Assembly (NCBI GenBank): GCA_034687125.1
Contig: JAQGBZ010000095.1
Span: 1 to 64,000, forward strand
Source: Neelides folsomi
Lineage: Eukaryota; Arthropoda; Collembola; Neelipleona; Neelidae
Length of the DNA: 64,000 nt
Reading direction: 5' to 3'
The position numbers and the translations under genes were made by a program. Under the pieces are notes generated by a model. It made no database searches and had not been told where the DNA came from. It worked only from the letters and a program-made list of their open reading frames with translations. Positions 22,401 through 34,233 of the stretch are shown here, piece by piece; position 1 is the stretch's first letter; the number at the start of each line of letters is the position of its first letter.

Positions 22401-24936
22401 CCAGCTCCGGGATAGTGAATGTATTGAGATCCAAATACAGCGAAAGTCCCTCCAAAGAGAAGGTAAAAAGCTCGGACTGGAAGGGCACTGTGGTCTTCCT
22501 ATTAATTTAATATCAATAATATACTTTATCAAATAATTTGGAATATTGTGGGATTTAATAATAATGAAAATCGAAGATTGTGCATCTGAAGTATAAGAAT
22601 TTAAATTGATAATTTAAAAGATTAAAATGAACATTTCTTACGGAGTCATATCTTGAGAAAATGAATCCACCAATGGCACCGAGAATCAAACTAAACGTAA
22701 TCCCCATGATAAATTCGAGTGGTCCTTGGAAAATGGATTCAACTAAACTTTGGCTGGAAGAAAGAGCGAAGCCCAAAGTAATCCCAAAGAATGAAATTGC
22801 CAAAATGTCATCGACACTTGCAGCAGCCATTACAATTGTCGGGATTCCCTTTTCAACTCCGTATCCTCTTTCTTGAAGGTATAAAAGATTAGGAACCACA
22901 ACGGCTGGAGATACAGCAGCAAGTACAAAGCTAAACACAAAAAACATTTTAAACTTTTATTCACCGGGTTAGTTAACTTTGATTACAATTTTAAGAAAAG
23001 TTACCCTAAAAGAAAAGACCACGCAAAAGGAATGCTCAATAAAAAATGTCCAATTAGCCCACATGTTGTTGCTTCGGCGAGACATGGTAAAAATGCGAGT
23101 CGAAGGACCATTCCCTTCATTCTCATTAAAGCTTCCGGGTCGAGACTCAGCCCACCTCTGATGAGAATTACGACAAGAGCGATTTGGCTGAAATGATTAA
23201 ACTCAGACAGTGACTTTCACTCTCGCCCTTCTTTTCTCATTACCAACAAATACACCAAAGTCTCGGCTAATTACCGGAGTATGGAAGAGAGGTGTGGAGG
23301 GATGGCTGAAGCGTAATCAATATACGGAACGTTACGGAGCATTATCCCAACAGCCAACATTCCGACCAGCGGCGGAAGCTTCACAATCTTCAGTACGAAA
23401 CCTTAAAACACACAACATATTTTCTTCAAGATACTGAATACTTTATAATTTTATTAGCAAGTGAAAATTCAATTTTGTACTTGAGAAGATAAACTAAAAT
23501 ATGGCACATGGCACTGCAAGGGATCTCCATAAGATGGTAAATATGGTTCATACTACTATTTAGCATAAGACTATTTCCCTACTTATGCATTCCTCAAATG
23601 AATGACATTCATAAATTATTCCATTATGAGGAGAGTCGTTGGGGATGAAGAAGATGCCTCGAGTGAAGACCATGATTGAAAGGAGACAAGGAATATGAGA
23701 CAATTTTGAAAGGAAAACAATTGCTCTGCATTTGTCATGTACTCTATGTTGTATGTATAAAAGTATTAAATAATAAACCAGGCAATTTGAATAACAACCA
23801 ACAACACAAGATTCGAGATTTGTCTTTGGACCACTTTAAATTCTCTATGCTTCTACATTCTACATGTACATACAGTCATGTACTACAAACTACAATATTA
23901 AATACAGTTATTTGCACGATAGGATGAATTACAAATACTATAGATGTAATACTAACTAATATACTACTACTATTAGATCTTCCTAAAATGTTCCGTAATA
24001 TTATTTGGTGAGTTTATAGCGGATTTTATATTACCCTATAGGTATACCAAATCATAAAAATTGTAAAAAACTTCTTAGCCAGCCATATTACATTCAAGAA
24101 AGAGTAAATAGATTAGATGTACAATATGTGATGCAAGAAATGAAATTTGGTCTGTCAAATGATGAAGTGCATGAGAATTGATGAAAGGGACAATTTGGAA
24201 GTAAGTGGATTTTGGCTTTACCGAGTCCGAGTCCTACGAATTCGATGATGAATAGTGAGAATAAAACTCCACTGGGAAGCGCGAGATGCTGAAAGAGGAA
24301 GAAAAGGACAGCCCAGACGAGAGCCGGAACAATGACGAACAGTGTGGCGTGGTAGATGCATGGTTTGGGTGTCCAGCTCCGCAACCTCACCCGGGTCCTT
24401 CCCCACACTCCGTCTCTCACGTCCTTGTCATGGGGTGGAGTGGTGACAGTGATGGATGGTCGTTGAGAACCTCCCTTACCACCTCCTGGGACAAGGAGGT
24501 GAGAAGTCGACCCAGGTGGATTTTCACGTGATAACCTTCATAATGCCAAAATATCACTTTAAAAAAGGTCAAAATGAATTTATTCAATATTCCCTGATTT
24601 ATCCGATTCCTAGTGAAGTGAAGGGCCATGGATCTTCTTATATGTAAGAAGTCTTTATTAATATTATAAGTAAAGCGAATAACATTCGACTTAAAGGTCT
24701 AAATAATATAGCAATATTTATATAAGGTCAATGTCAATATTTAATAAAATAAATACAGCAGAATAGGATTTTTGACTACTGATATTGATATTACAAGGGT
24801 TAAACAATAGTTGAGTAATATTTAGGTGTTGTATAATTCACCTTGCGAATTTCTTGTTATTCGAATCGACGAATAAACCGGAGCGGCTCTCCGTCACGGA
24901 CTCGTTCGAGTTGGTCTGCAAGCTCTTGTTTTCCAT
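19467..24936 (-). CDS. SLC9B/NHA-type sodium(lithium)-proton antiporter
   Basis: Seven exons (24936-24842, 24535-24222, 23401-23275, 23187-23005, 22930-22642, 22498-22082, 19760-19467) give 572 residues (human NHA2 has 537). It exchanges Na+ or Li+ for protons across a membrane, in insects typically in osmoregulatory epithelia. The hallmark region reads VSPAVVVPNLLYLQERGYGV, then KGIPT, AAASVDD (D280/D281, the ion-binding pair) and ILAISFFG. WIPKATVQ continues across the last intron into AAIGSVALDTARK, another family hallmark. A hydrophilic N-terminus of about 100 residues precedes the first helix. The start at 24936 (MENKSLQTN) was chosen because its frame runs through the GTGAAT donor into exon 2. 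An upstream ATG at 25076 is in another frame and stops early. Closest branch: SLC9B1/SLC9B2; which one I cannot say. Confidence 0.93.
19827..19949. mobile_element. Imperfect palindrome, MITE-like, in last antiporter intron
   Basis: Arms of about 35 bp begin TATAGTTTATTTTTTC on the left and TATAGTTTTTTATCTG on the right (complement). They converge on a shared GGCTCTGAATTTGAA core around a 50-bp centre. There is no coding capacity and no clear target duplication. The palindromic form suggests a small non-autonomous DNA transposon of unknown superfamily. Confidence 0.5.
20383..20550 (+). mobile_element. Possible N-terminal scrap of the transposon-like gene downstream
   Basis: A degenerate plus-strand frame reads as a basic segment (KYRERAKILRNQGRESDY with changes, then GHFLARNPPNEE). 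Similar basic N-termini occur in the transposon-derived family whose C-terminal part appears at 21140-21840 in the same orientation. The link is inference and weak. Confidence 0.25.
20638..20960 (-). mobile_element. PIF/Harbinger transposase, 5' fragment
   Basis: Minus-strand frames encode FKDRNNPLQVDDAELVRLYR followed by FPCGAIMGIMERL. This has the arrangement of PIF/Harbinger transposase N-termini (RNPLD.LDD.EF..RYR, then a helix). The fragment covers only the first 100 or so codons, is interrupted, and lacks the DDE catalytic region. No terminal repeats were identified. It sits in the last intron of the antiporter gene and is a dead remnant. Confidence 0.55.
21140..21840 (+). pseudogene. 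Degenerate transposon-like gene (DUF7869-like)
   Basis: Reading frames in this stretch recall the repetitive arthropod proteins that carry a SD.C.GQN.N motif. Here one sees KIWSDRCSGQNNNRYQLGFY, HLGYF, then VTGYSFSDCDRQFSIIES and KNCKPSNP, in family order. It is interrupted in several places and is not expected to make a protein. The likely origin is a multicopy mobile element of uncertain class; the DUF7869 label is from memory. Immediately upstream (about 21000-21120) TTTGTCAC motifs occur in both orientations and could be element-end debris. Confidence 0.45.
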
Positions 24937-27900
24937 AATTCAGTTTGAAGTTGAAGTGGAGGCGCGTGAGTTCGTGCCTGGAAGGCTTCTAGCTCCCGAC
25001 TACTAAAAACCGAATTTCCCCTCTTTCTTATATAATCAACCGGGTTCGGTGCTGGCGGTGCGCCGTTGAGAGCCATCGTTGAGAAATAAAAGGATTCCTA
25101 TTTCCCCCCGACTTTCCCTTCCTCACTTTCCCATCACTCCATTCAAGATTGAGAGTTTTGGCAAGAGGGAGATGAGCATTTGGGAAAATTCCTTATTTCA
25201 AATCTTCTGTTCCTAAAACACTCCTTTTGACTCCTTTTATTCGCATGTAAATTGAAGAATGAAAAGATGTTGATGAAAGGGAAACTTGGTGTTCAACGAA
25301 TGAGCGCGTATTGTTGATCTTGGCGTACTTAGGATTTAATTAAAATCTTAACTAACATTAGAATACTTCGCTTAATTGTCAGAGCTTAGATCTACAAAAT
25401 AATGATGCAAATAAGAGAAGCTAACGACTCTGCTTATATAGGAAATGAAAGGTTGTAAAACATTTTAAATGATACGAATTCGAAGAAGAAGAGTTATAAG
25501 GAAAAACATCTTTTATAAGGTCTTAAACTACTACTACTTTTCTCTACAACTATATAATCACAAGTTAAATAGCTATGATCCTATGCTATATTAGATGTTT
25601 ACACTATTATTGGGTGTACAGTATACGTTGCAGAGATGTTCATTCATCTTTATTTAATTGAATCTAATTTATATGTTGTATATACCTGTAATATACCTAT
25701 GTTCGTATGTTCTACCTTAGTAGGGTTAGTTGAAAACCTGGAGGTGGAATCGATATGGAGGTTTAGAACACTTTTTAATGGACATGTGTATAGAAACAAG
25801 TTGAGAGCGTGCTTTGGTAGTTTCTGATAGTAAAAGCAGTAAAAGCTCGAAACTTCATTCCTATTTCTCACCATCGCTCAATGTCAAGTTAAGTTAAATA
25901 TTTAACCGCACTATTTTGTTCCTGAATAATATAAGGAAGAACGCAGGGCTTAAAATGTCGCCTCGGCATGTTTTATGTCTTATACACAAATTGCTACATT
26001 TGAATTGGAACTTCAAGTCAGTTGTGAGATTGTGAGTCTTTCTTGTGAGTATGAAACAGACTACACAAACTAAAAGTAATTTAATGGGAAACTCCTTTCC
26101 ATTTTACCATACAGTAGCAAGTCGTAGACCTACATAATAGAAAAACACATCTTTTTGTTTTCCTTTGGTGTGACTCGTAAATTTTTCACTTTAAACTTTT
26201 CTTTTTGAGTGTTTTTATCAGTCACATAATATTCAAAGTGTGTTGAATTTGGATTGGTTTTTTCATCAAGATCATCATGACTTTATGTTTCACGGCTACA
26301 ACTTGAATAGGTAATAATGCGAGCTTACGTTAGTACTAAAAGTTTAAAGCTACTGAATACCAATTATTGTATTTTTTATTTAAAATGGTACAAAGTTTAC
26401 CTTCGTCTTATTTTTCCGACAGTAGACATAAAAATTTTATGAATTTTTTAACTTTTTTAACTCATTTGCAAGTGAATAGACGTTTTTCAAGTATACGGAG
26501 AGTGAGTTTGAAGAGGGGTGAAACGTGAAGGTGAAACGAGAGGTGATCAAATTTCAAATAGAATAAAACTTTTCCTTCCAACTCTCACGGACTTCACAGA
26601 GGTTGTTTTGGAAGTTCTTTGTCGTGAATTGAATTGAAGGATCGGTCTAGAGATAAAATAAAAGAGATTCCTTCCTGGGAAGTTCGGAAGTGAAGATCTT
26701 CTATAGGAAACTCCAACGAGAATCTTCATTTCCCCTCTCTTCGAGCTTCTCACTTTATTGAATGATGATGAAGAAAATGAAGATGTAGAAAGGAAAATGA
26801 GAATCGCTCAAGAATTCCCAAATTCCTCAAATATCCCTTTATTATTCCCTTATTAAAGCGAATGAAGAATTGGATCTATATTTAACATAATTTAACGTTA
26901 TTTTCTCAATCCTGATAAAAATAAAGATTCTGATAAAGAAAGCGTGCTTTTAAAAATACGAAAAGCAAATGAAAAATTCCATTGAAATCAACCTTCATGT
27001 TAATAATAAGAATCTCCGAATGTGGGTGGTTCTTGAATGTTGGTTGTGTGGTTCTGACTTTAAGTAGAGTTGTGAAATGTTTTCTTAAGAAAATTTATTG
27101 AAGATTCGAATTGACTCCTTTCTCATTTCTCCCGTTTTCATCTTCTCCAATTTACAAATAACCTCCAGGCTACCTTCAGCGATGACTTTTTCATTTTCCT
27201 CTCTCCGTGCTTCCAGAATTGTGAAGATCTTTGTTCCGACCTTTAAAAGAGTTTATTTATAAAAATACAGATCAACGAAACGAAGGAACAAACTTCGACC
27301 TTTCCTTTTACTACACAAACGGACTGAGGTTTGTACGAAGGAACTTTCCTCTTTACACAATTCTTTATAGGAAGCTTTTGAAAGTTGGTTCATTCAATTT
27401 CCACTCGTTGGTTCAATTTGGCGAGTTTCATTTTGATTCTTCCTCTTTGAAAAATCAAAATGAAGCCGTGAGACTAATTCTCATTTCTTCATTCTTCATA
27501 TTATACCGTGGGGGATTGAAGAGCTTTGATCGATTCGGAGTTGAGCTTTTCTCAATGTTTTCCCTCTTTTTCCTTTCCTGCTTTTCCTTCAGATTAAGGC
27601 AAATTGGAAATAGCATTGGATGGAGATTAAGGAATCGAACCGTACAAGTGCTTATAAATATAAAAGGCATCAAAGTGGGAATTTTTTCATTTCTTAAATG
27701 GAAATGCAACACTTAGAAAATATATTACTCCAGTTATATCAATACTTAAATCTCATACTCTTACGACCTATGCTAACATTAAGTAAAAGCTTATAAGAAT
27801 CTATGTAGGTATATGTATATTTATTTATGCAGCTATAAAGTCTATAAGTCATAATAAGTCCATAACAAAGATTCATAGATAAGGAAATTTTCAAATAATG

Positions 27901-28597
27901 AAATTAGGTTTATATAAAAGTAATATTTACAGTATATGAAAAATAGTATAAAACGTAATATGAATTAAAAATCAATAAAAAATGACAAATTGAAATAATG
28001 CAAGCCTTTTATGATATTTAACAGCTATTAATGTATGTTGATCATTGAACTTTCTCGTATTGTCCAGTACTTTGTGTGATCAAATTAATATTTTTAATAC
28101 AATAAAAATCATAGCTTTGATCAAATGTTTGTCTATCTCACTCACATTCAGTTTTTATCACGTTTCCTTATTTCCTCTTCCAAGAGTTTTTATTTAAAAA
28201 AGAACCCGAGATATTGAGAGTAATGAGGATGATGAGGAAGTGCTACAAGGACATGAAAATTTAATGAGCCTTTTTACAAAATTGCCCTATAAATTTTCTC
28301 CGATGGGCTTTTGTAGGCTTATATGGCTTAAAAACGTCAACCTTGCAAAAGAAACTTGCCAATTTTTATTCTCATTAAATATGAATATTACAGAGGAAAT
28401 GTGCCGTGAATTGGTTAATAAAAGTTTGTTAAAATTCTGGAAATTAGTTTTCTAACTATCATTAATCAGTTTAATATTGATATATTTAATAGCCAAACGA
28501 ATAATTGGTAGTAAATATAATAAATAATAGTAAATCTTATATGGTTAAATAAATTATTACAATAAAATTAAATGCATAAATTATTAAAGTTTGTAAT
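24937..28597. other. Intergenic region upstream of the antiporter gene
   Basis: This 3.7 kb should contain the antiporter 5' UTR and promoter (24937-25300 is GC-richer). An open frame of 161 codons at 27231-27716 (+) is Phe/Arg-rich with no recognisable domain. A frame of 71 codons at 28240-28455 (+) opens upstream to about 28200 without a start. Neither is supported as a gene. I see no transposon here. Confidence 0.4.
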
Positions 28598-29044
28598 TTA
28601 ATATGAAAAGATTGGAGCATCGTCTCCTTCTTCTTCTTCATCTTCCACTTCGTTTGCTTCCGTTGTGGTGTTTCCATATAATTTCTCCGGCCAGTTCTTT
28701 TGCCCAAGGACGCTCCCAATAATCCCCACAGCTCCATTTCGGATTGGATCAGGAGCGAAGCCCAAAGCACCGCCAAATAATTTCCCAACATCTCCCGACA
28801 AAGCTCCTCCTATGATTTTAATGATGTTCGCAGCTGCTGCTTTCGTATCTTCCGAATCATAGTCGCTTTCTTCAAATTCAAATTGTCTTTTCACGCGAGA
28901 ATCTACAGGGTTTGAATCTCCATCCTGCCCAAATTAAAAAGGAACAAATTGCTTTTTTGAAACTTTCTTCTCCAACACAAAAAATCTTACCTCAATCAAA
29001 AGGACCAAAAGAGCAATTAACGCAACCGACAAACTTTTTCTCAT
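28598..29044 (-). CDS. Small secreted glycine-rich precursor with dibasic site
   Basis: Two exons (29044-28991 and 28924-28598) give 126 residues. The first exon is almost exactly a signal peptide (MRKSLSVALIALLVLLIE). A short propeptide ends in SRVKR, a furin/PC-type cleavage site, before QFEFEESDYDSED. The mature centre is a glycine-, alanine- and isoleucine-rich segment (ANIIKIIGGALSGDVGKLFG, then GALGFAPDPIRNG and IIGSVLG) that could form amphipathic helices. One sequon (GNTTT) follows, then an acidic C-terminus (EVEDEEEEGDDAPIFSY). There are no cysteines in the mature part, so it is not a defensin. It could be an antimicrobial or venom-like peptide, a cuticle or silk-type protein, or a neuropeptide precursor. 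I do not recognise a family. Confidence 0.72.
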
Positions 29045-30136
29045 TTTAACTTTTGTGAAATAAATTAAAGATTTAATGAAAATTAAATGATGAAATTATG
29101 CAAAGGGACTATTAAGTGTATTAAGAGACAAAGGTGTTGACTGTTTTTTATGAAAAAACTTTCTTGGGTTGAACGAAACTTTTGTCCCAACTCTTCAATT
29201 TCCATTTGATTTCTAAGCCAAAAGTGGATCATATAGGAAAGGGGATTAATGAAAAGAATTTTAACAAAAGGGCCCTTTGTTAGATTGAATCACATTGTAC
29301 CAATTTCTGAATTGAATATTCAGTTTATTCTGTGGCAAAGTGCGTTTAATTGTATTTTGCCGACGGCGGGTTAGTCGTGCTTATTAAAGAATACCACAAC
29401 TCATCACAAGGACTAAAAGTTCATTCACTCTTCTTTGTTTGATGAATTTAACGGAATTTAGATTTAATTAATTAAATAATAAACGAATTACACAGTATGA
29501 AATGAATGCAACAAATACCGCTGCTACAATATCGCATTTCTACATAACTAGATCTTAGCGTAATGTAAATAGATGTTACAAAGTTAATACTACTGACGTA
29601 AATAGATTTTAATTATACTTCTAATTAAACACCTGAGATATAATTGAACATTAATTCAGGTGTGAATTTAACGTATTGTTCGCGCTTGATGCCATGTTTA
29701 CTAAAAGGAGATATAATCCGTATTGACCATCAGGATTAATTATATATCACCTATGTAATATTTAATACATGGTGATATTTACATACAAATATTTAGTTAC
29801 ATAAAAAAGTACGTAATTATTTGTATAAATAAAATAATAAAAAGGGTAAATAATTAAAATACGACTTTTGAAGAGAATAAAACTTTTCATTCGATCAATT
29901 ACGACAATATAAAGTTAACTCCCTTTGAGTAAATAAAGAAAATCAATGAGTAGAATGAGTACAAGAAGAAAGGAGAGACCAAATATTTACAAATGATAAT
30001 TTATTCTCTCGAGTCATTGAAACGCGTATAGAGATTGATATCACGTCGAGAGTAATAAACAGACAAGACAACGTCAGACAGAAGTCATACGTATCCTTTT
30101 CATGTAAGATTACCAGAAAGTGTATTGATTGCAAAT
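29045..30136. other. Spacer between secreted-peptide and GH43 genes
   Basis: AT-rich, with small imperfect palindromes at about 29629-29662 (CACCTGA...TCAGGTG) and 29707-29744. No gene is recognised. The first few hundred bases should be the promoter of the secreted-peptide gene (-). Confidence 0.4.
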
Positions 30137-33114
30137 TCATTCTCCACTCGGAGTTGGTAATGCAACGTGGAATCCATTAGGGCGCGGAAAGCTCGGGCTG
30201 GAGTCAGAGTTCCATCCGAATTTCTCTGCTCGAGCTGTTCTGTTGTTCCATCCACCATTTACAACTTCCATAGCATGATAGACCATCCAAGGTTCACTTT
30301 CATCTAAACAGTTTCAAAAGAAATTATCAATGACAAATTAATTTACCAAATTGCAATTTTCCTACATTTAGATAATTGACATTTGATATCGATATCAATA
30401 TTGATCAATTATTGCTAAAAATAAAAAAAGTCAATTTTAATGTCAATTTGGGGATAAAAATAAACTTCAACTTTGATCTTTAGAAGAGGAAAATAGGTTA
30501 AATGAGATATGAATGGAATACAAAGTGAAATTAGGGAGTGATGTTTTTGATTAACCTAACCTAACCTAACCTACTTTGTTCTTGCTCTTCGAATTATTGA
30601 TAGAATTGCTGATTAAAAAGGAAATGAGAAATTTTGCTGTGTAATTAATAGGAAATTAATATCAAATATTCCTATACAACAGAGAAGCAAAGCGGAAATA
30701 AAGTAAATGTAGACCTAACCAAATAAGAGCACTCGAATTCAAATGTGGTTGATGGTTGTTTTAAATTACCGGGAGAGTATGTGAAAGATGCATGGCCTGT
30801 TCCATAAACTCCCATGGCATCATTTCTCCAAAAGACGCACCGATCGACATCTCTCCACCAATTAGCTGGGACGAGCGGATCTCTCAGCCCGTCGATTCCC
30901 ATCATGCCAAGACAATAGTCTGGAGTCCAACTTCCGGAGGCAGAAAAGATGAGAAAAGTCCTTCCGTTGTTTTGAATGATTTGGGGACCTTCGTTGATGG
31001 CCATTTCCACCATTTCCCATCCCGACTTCGGTTCACGGATTAAAACCCTTGGGCCTGAGATAGTCGTGGGATTTGACATGGGAGCAATGTATAGATTCTG
31101 AGGTGATCCGGAATCAATTTGGGGCCAACCACTCCACAAGAAATAAAGTCGTCCGTTTCCATACTGTAGAGAAAAATTAATCAGTGAAGATCAAGCCGAA
31201 TTCATCTTCAATCACATTATCAAAAGATTCTGTTCTTGCTTACTCCTAAGTTAGGGTTAGTAAATATTATATAAGTCGAATTTCATTTTTATCATAAATA
31301 ATGGAAGGAATCAGGATTCTTTTGTGTGAAATAAGATAAAGTATAAAAATGATAGGAGTTTAAAATAATAAAATAATGATAGATCATAAATCTTCCATGA
31401 TCTTGTTCTTGTCAAAGGTTGAATCTGGGAGTTCATGGGATCTTCATGATAGATTTAATGAAAAAAGGATTTCATAATAATCCTACCTGCAATATTGTTC
31501 CATCGATCGCCCAGTAATCCTCCGTTGGAGTAGAAAGTCTAAAAAGAACAGACGGATCATATTTATCACTGGATGAATAGCGTTGAATAAAAGAGAAATA
31601 AAATTATTTTATATAATATTAAAATTACATCTTATACACCTTATCTAATGGTAAATACAGGGTAAATACAGGGTGGTTCTTAAGTCAGGGCCGATTTTTA
31701 GTCAATTAGAACTGTAATATGGTAGAAGATAAAAATCTTTAACTATGATGACTTGATGAGACATATATTTAGCTATGATGTATCAAATTATTAGCTGATT
31801 TGGTTAAGTTACCAACAAACGACAAGGACTTTTCTTTGAGAAAACACGATTTTCTCTTTTCTCCATTAAATGTCGGATAGGATGAGGTGGGCCCATTGCA
31901 TGGCTCCCACGTTCGACTGATCTCACACCATTGGACTTTTTGTTGGTTTACGTGAAGGATAAAGTCTACTCCGAAAATCCATCAACAATTGCTGAATTGA
32001 TGGATGCCATTGTTCAAGCCTTTGAGAAAATCCCGGTTGCTAGATAATACAGAAAAGCTGCGGAGCAGTCAAGGGAAGGTTGCAGCTTGAAGCGTTGCAT
32101 TGAAGCAAATAGAACTCAAGTGCCGAATTAAACTTTATGTATCTGTTCTAAGATGCATTAGACATATTCTTGCTGATTATTAGATAAATTGAATAAAAAT
32201 TAAAGAATTCACGACTAATTAAACATCGGCCCTGACTTAAGAACCACCCTGTACAATAGTCATTGTTGGTATATCCCATTTTATATTTTTTTCAAACTTA
32301 TGCCAGAGTGAATAAATTCATATTTCTTTTCCTTTCCTGAATTACCCACCTACTCCTTTGGATGTTTTTCACTCCCTTTGAAATGCTCAACATAAAGGTT
32401 TTGAGGAAAGTTTGAAAAGGCAGGTAAGTAATCGGATTAGAAGGAGAGCGGAACATCCGCATTTAAAAAAATTTCTTCCGCTTGCTTTCACCTCTTCTCC
32501 GCGTCATTTCTTGTTAAATTTATTATGAAGAGTTTCAACACCGTGGGACTCAATTTTAAATGTAATGGAAGGAAATTACAAGGAAAACTTAATGAACTGA
32601 TGAATGGTTTTTAAGGACCATAATTATTTTCAAATTATTATTTCTTACATTATTTCTTAACATGAGATGTTAATGTTTGTTACCTGACATGGGGCGAATA
32701 TTCACCTAGAGGGTTTTCCCAATCCAAAGCTCGAATTACATACATTCGATGATTGGCATTGTCGCCATCGTCGAGGGCAAAGTAAATGTACCAATTCCCA
32801 GCTGCATAATGAATTTCTGGAGCCCAGAGATTCATGAGTCCCGGAGGAGCTTTGTAAACTTCACGTCGTTCAGCGTTCCTCCAGTCGCTCAGAATTGGGC
32901 TTTTATAAACGGTGATCCCATCAAAGTGTGAGAGTGACATATAGTAGAACCCACGGAATTGAAAAACGAATGGATCCGCAACTCCGAAATCGAGAATGGG
33001 ATTGTGGTAGACACCGCGCCCCGAGGAAAAATTCCCATTTTCAATCCCAAAACATCCAGCTAAACTCGTGAGAGCAAACACAGCGAATAGGATTAAATTA
33101 CTTAATGTAAACAT
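30137..33114 (-). CDS. Secreted glycoside hydrolase family 43 enzyme (arabinan/xylan-type)
   Basis: Four exons (33114-32684, 31538-31487, 31163-30770, 30303-30137) give 347 residues. A signal peptide (MFTLSNLILFAVFALTSLAG) leads into a complete five-bladed-propeller-type GH43 domain. The catalytic triad is visible: base in VADPFV (D47), pKa modulator in DYWAIDGT (D156), acid in AINEGPQII (E219). FSASGSWTPDYCLG, GTGHASF and MVYHAMEV match bacterial and fungal alpha-L-arabinofuranosidase/arabinanase relatives. It probably trims arabinose or xylose side chains of plant cell walls in the gut. GH43 is not an ancestral animal family and is known in animals mainly from soil invertebrates such as springtails, so horizontal origin is likely. 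Spliceosomal introns, a eukaryotic signal peptide and host-like base composition show it is domesticated and not contamination. Exact substrate is unknown. Confidence 0.92.
30555..30573 (+). repeat. Interstitial telomere-like (CCTAA) run
   Basis: Nearly four CCTAA units lie in the last intron of the GH43 gene. TTAGG is the ancestral arthropod telomere repeat; a run this short may be a scar of break repair or chance in an AT-rich intron. Confidence 0.7.
31669..32251 (+). mobile_element. Mariner-family element, degenerate, in GH43 intron 1
   Basis: Perfect 27-bp terminal inverted repeats begin CAGGGTGGTTCTTAAGTCAG on both ends. TA is duplicated outside (31667-31668 and 32252-32253). The 583-bp body keeps only the 3' part of a transposase on the plus strand: a PRSTDLTPLDF-like catalytic segment near 31905, then VYVKDKVYSENPSTIAELMD and AFEKIPVA, ending near 32130. 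This is the D-terminal region of the mariner DDE/D transposase. The 5' two thirds are deleted and the frame is broken in places, so it is non-autonomous. Identical TIRs suggest moderately recent mobility. Confidence 0.88.
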
Positions 33115-33739
33115 AATGATTCCAAATGATGTTCTACAAAGATCAAAATGGGTTTTTGAAATGAGTTTAAAACCAAGTTTTAATCTATATCAACTCCAAA
33201 CTGCCAAAGATTATTTAATCAACTAATATTGTTTATTTAATTAACTTGCCCATTTGTAAATGAAGTGTCCGAATTAACATTATGATACATGATATGTCGT
33301 ATGTGGTAATTTGGAATCATTGCTGCACTTGATAATTATTCACACATATTGATAATGTTTTTAGATATACTATCTAAAGTATAATTACTGGGTAATTTAT
33401 GTTTATTACAGTTTATTTATGTATACCCAACGATAAGTAACCACAATAAAAGTAGTCTTTAAAATTAATATTATTTATTTAGCATGTCAATATATTGAAA
33501 ATTGTCTTATATAAAAACTGTTAACTTCTATGTTTGACTGATAAGATAACATTAAAGCCATTGAATGAATTAATATGAATTGAATCTATTGGAAAAGATC
33601 GAATACTTGTTAAAACAAAGATTTATAATGCAAATATGGACTTGCCTGTATAGTGCTTGATACTGTATACCATACAGTGTATGGTCCTGTAGAATTGAGC
33701 GCGGTAACATTTTCCATTTCACCAACAACACACATCAAA

Positions 33740-33811
33740 TCCTCGTTAGTATAGTGGTAAGTATCCCCGCCTGTCACGCGGGAGACCTGGGTTCGATTCC
33801 CAGACGGGGAG
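33740..33811 (+). tRNA. tRNA-Asp (anticodon GTC)
   Basis: A 72-nt cloverleaf has acceptor TCCTCGT/ACGGGGA with discriminator G, D arm GTATAGTGGTAAGTAT, anticodon stem CCCGC/GCGGG with loop CTGTCAC, and T arm CTGGG-TTCGATT-CCCAG. A T6 Pol III terminator follows at 33813-33818. No intron. Confidence 0.96.
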
Positions 33812-34060
33812 ATTTTTTACACTTTTTCCTTTACTTTTTCTTATTATTTCTTTAAGTGATTGTAATCAGGGTGTTTATTTGTGTGTTGAATATTTATTTA
33901 TTTAAATGAATAGCCGTTCATAGTATTTATATTTCAATTTATAATTATTACTTTTAATACTTGTTCAATTGCGTACATACGGCATTGTTAAATTATATTT
34001 TTTGATGTTGTGATATTTAATGTCATTTCCTTATTATACTTATCTTATTAACTTAATGAT

Positions 34061-34093
34061 ACTGATATAAGTAAATAATATACTTATATCAGT
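34061..34093. repeat. Perfect 13-bp hairpin in extended palindrome
   Basis: ACTGATATAAGTA and its exact complement are separated by 7 bp. Imperfect pairing continues outward (TTAACTTAA on both sides). It lies between the tRNA-Asp and the 3' end of the 268-residue protein gene. It may be MITE debris. Confidence 0.5.
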
Positions 34094-34233
34094 TCAGGTA
34101 TTAACTTAGGCACAGACCTATTTTAAATATGAATTTTATTGCATGTCACAAAACCAAAAGAAATGTTTGTCGGATTCTTTTACGACTTTTACAGGTAATA
34201 TCAGAAGTTGGTAAAATTGGAAAAGTACTCTTT

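Noticed and set aside
24894-25076. Antiporter start at 25076 (MALNGAPPAPNPVDYIRKRG)
   Set aside because: That frame stops at 24894 and is not the one continuing into exon 2. It is likely 5' UTR.
27231-27716. 161-codon open frame, plus strand
   Set aside because: Phe/Arg-rich, no domain, no splice or promoter context, and the opposite strand is also open over part of it. Probably chance in pyrimidine-rich spacer.
28240-28455. 71-codon open frame (MLQGHENLMSLFTKLPYK...)
   Set aside because: The frame extends upstream without a start and matches no family I know. It may be an old exon or transposon scrap; evidence is insufficient.
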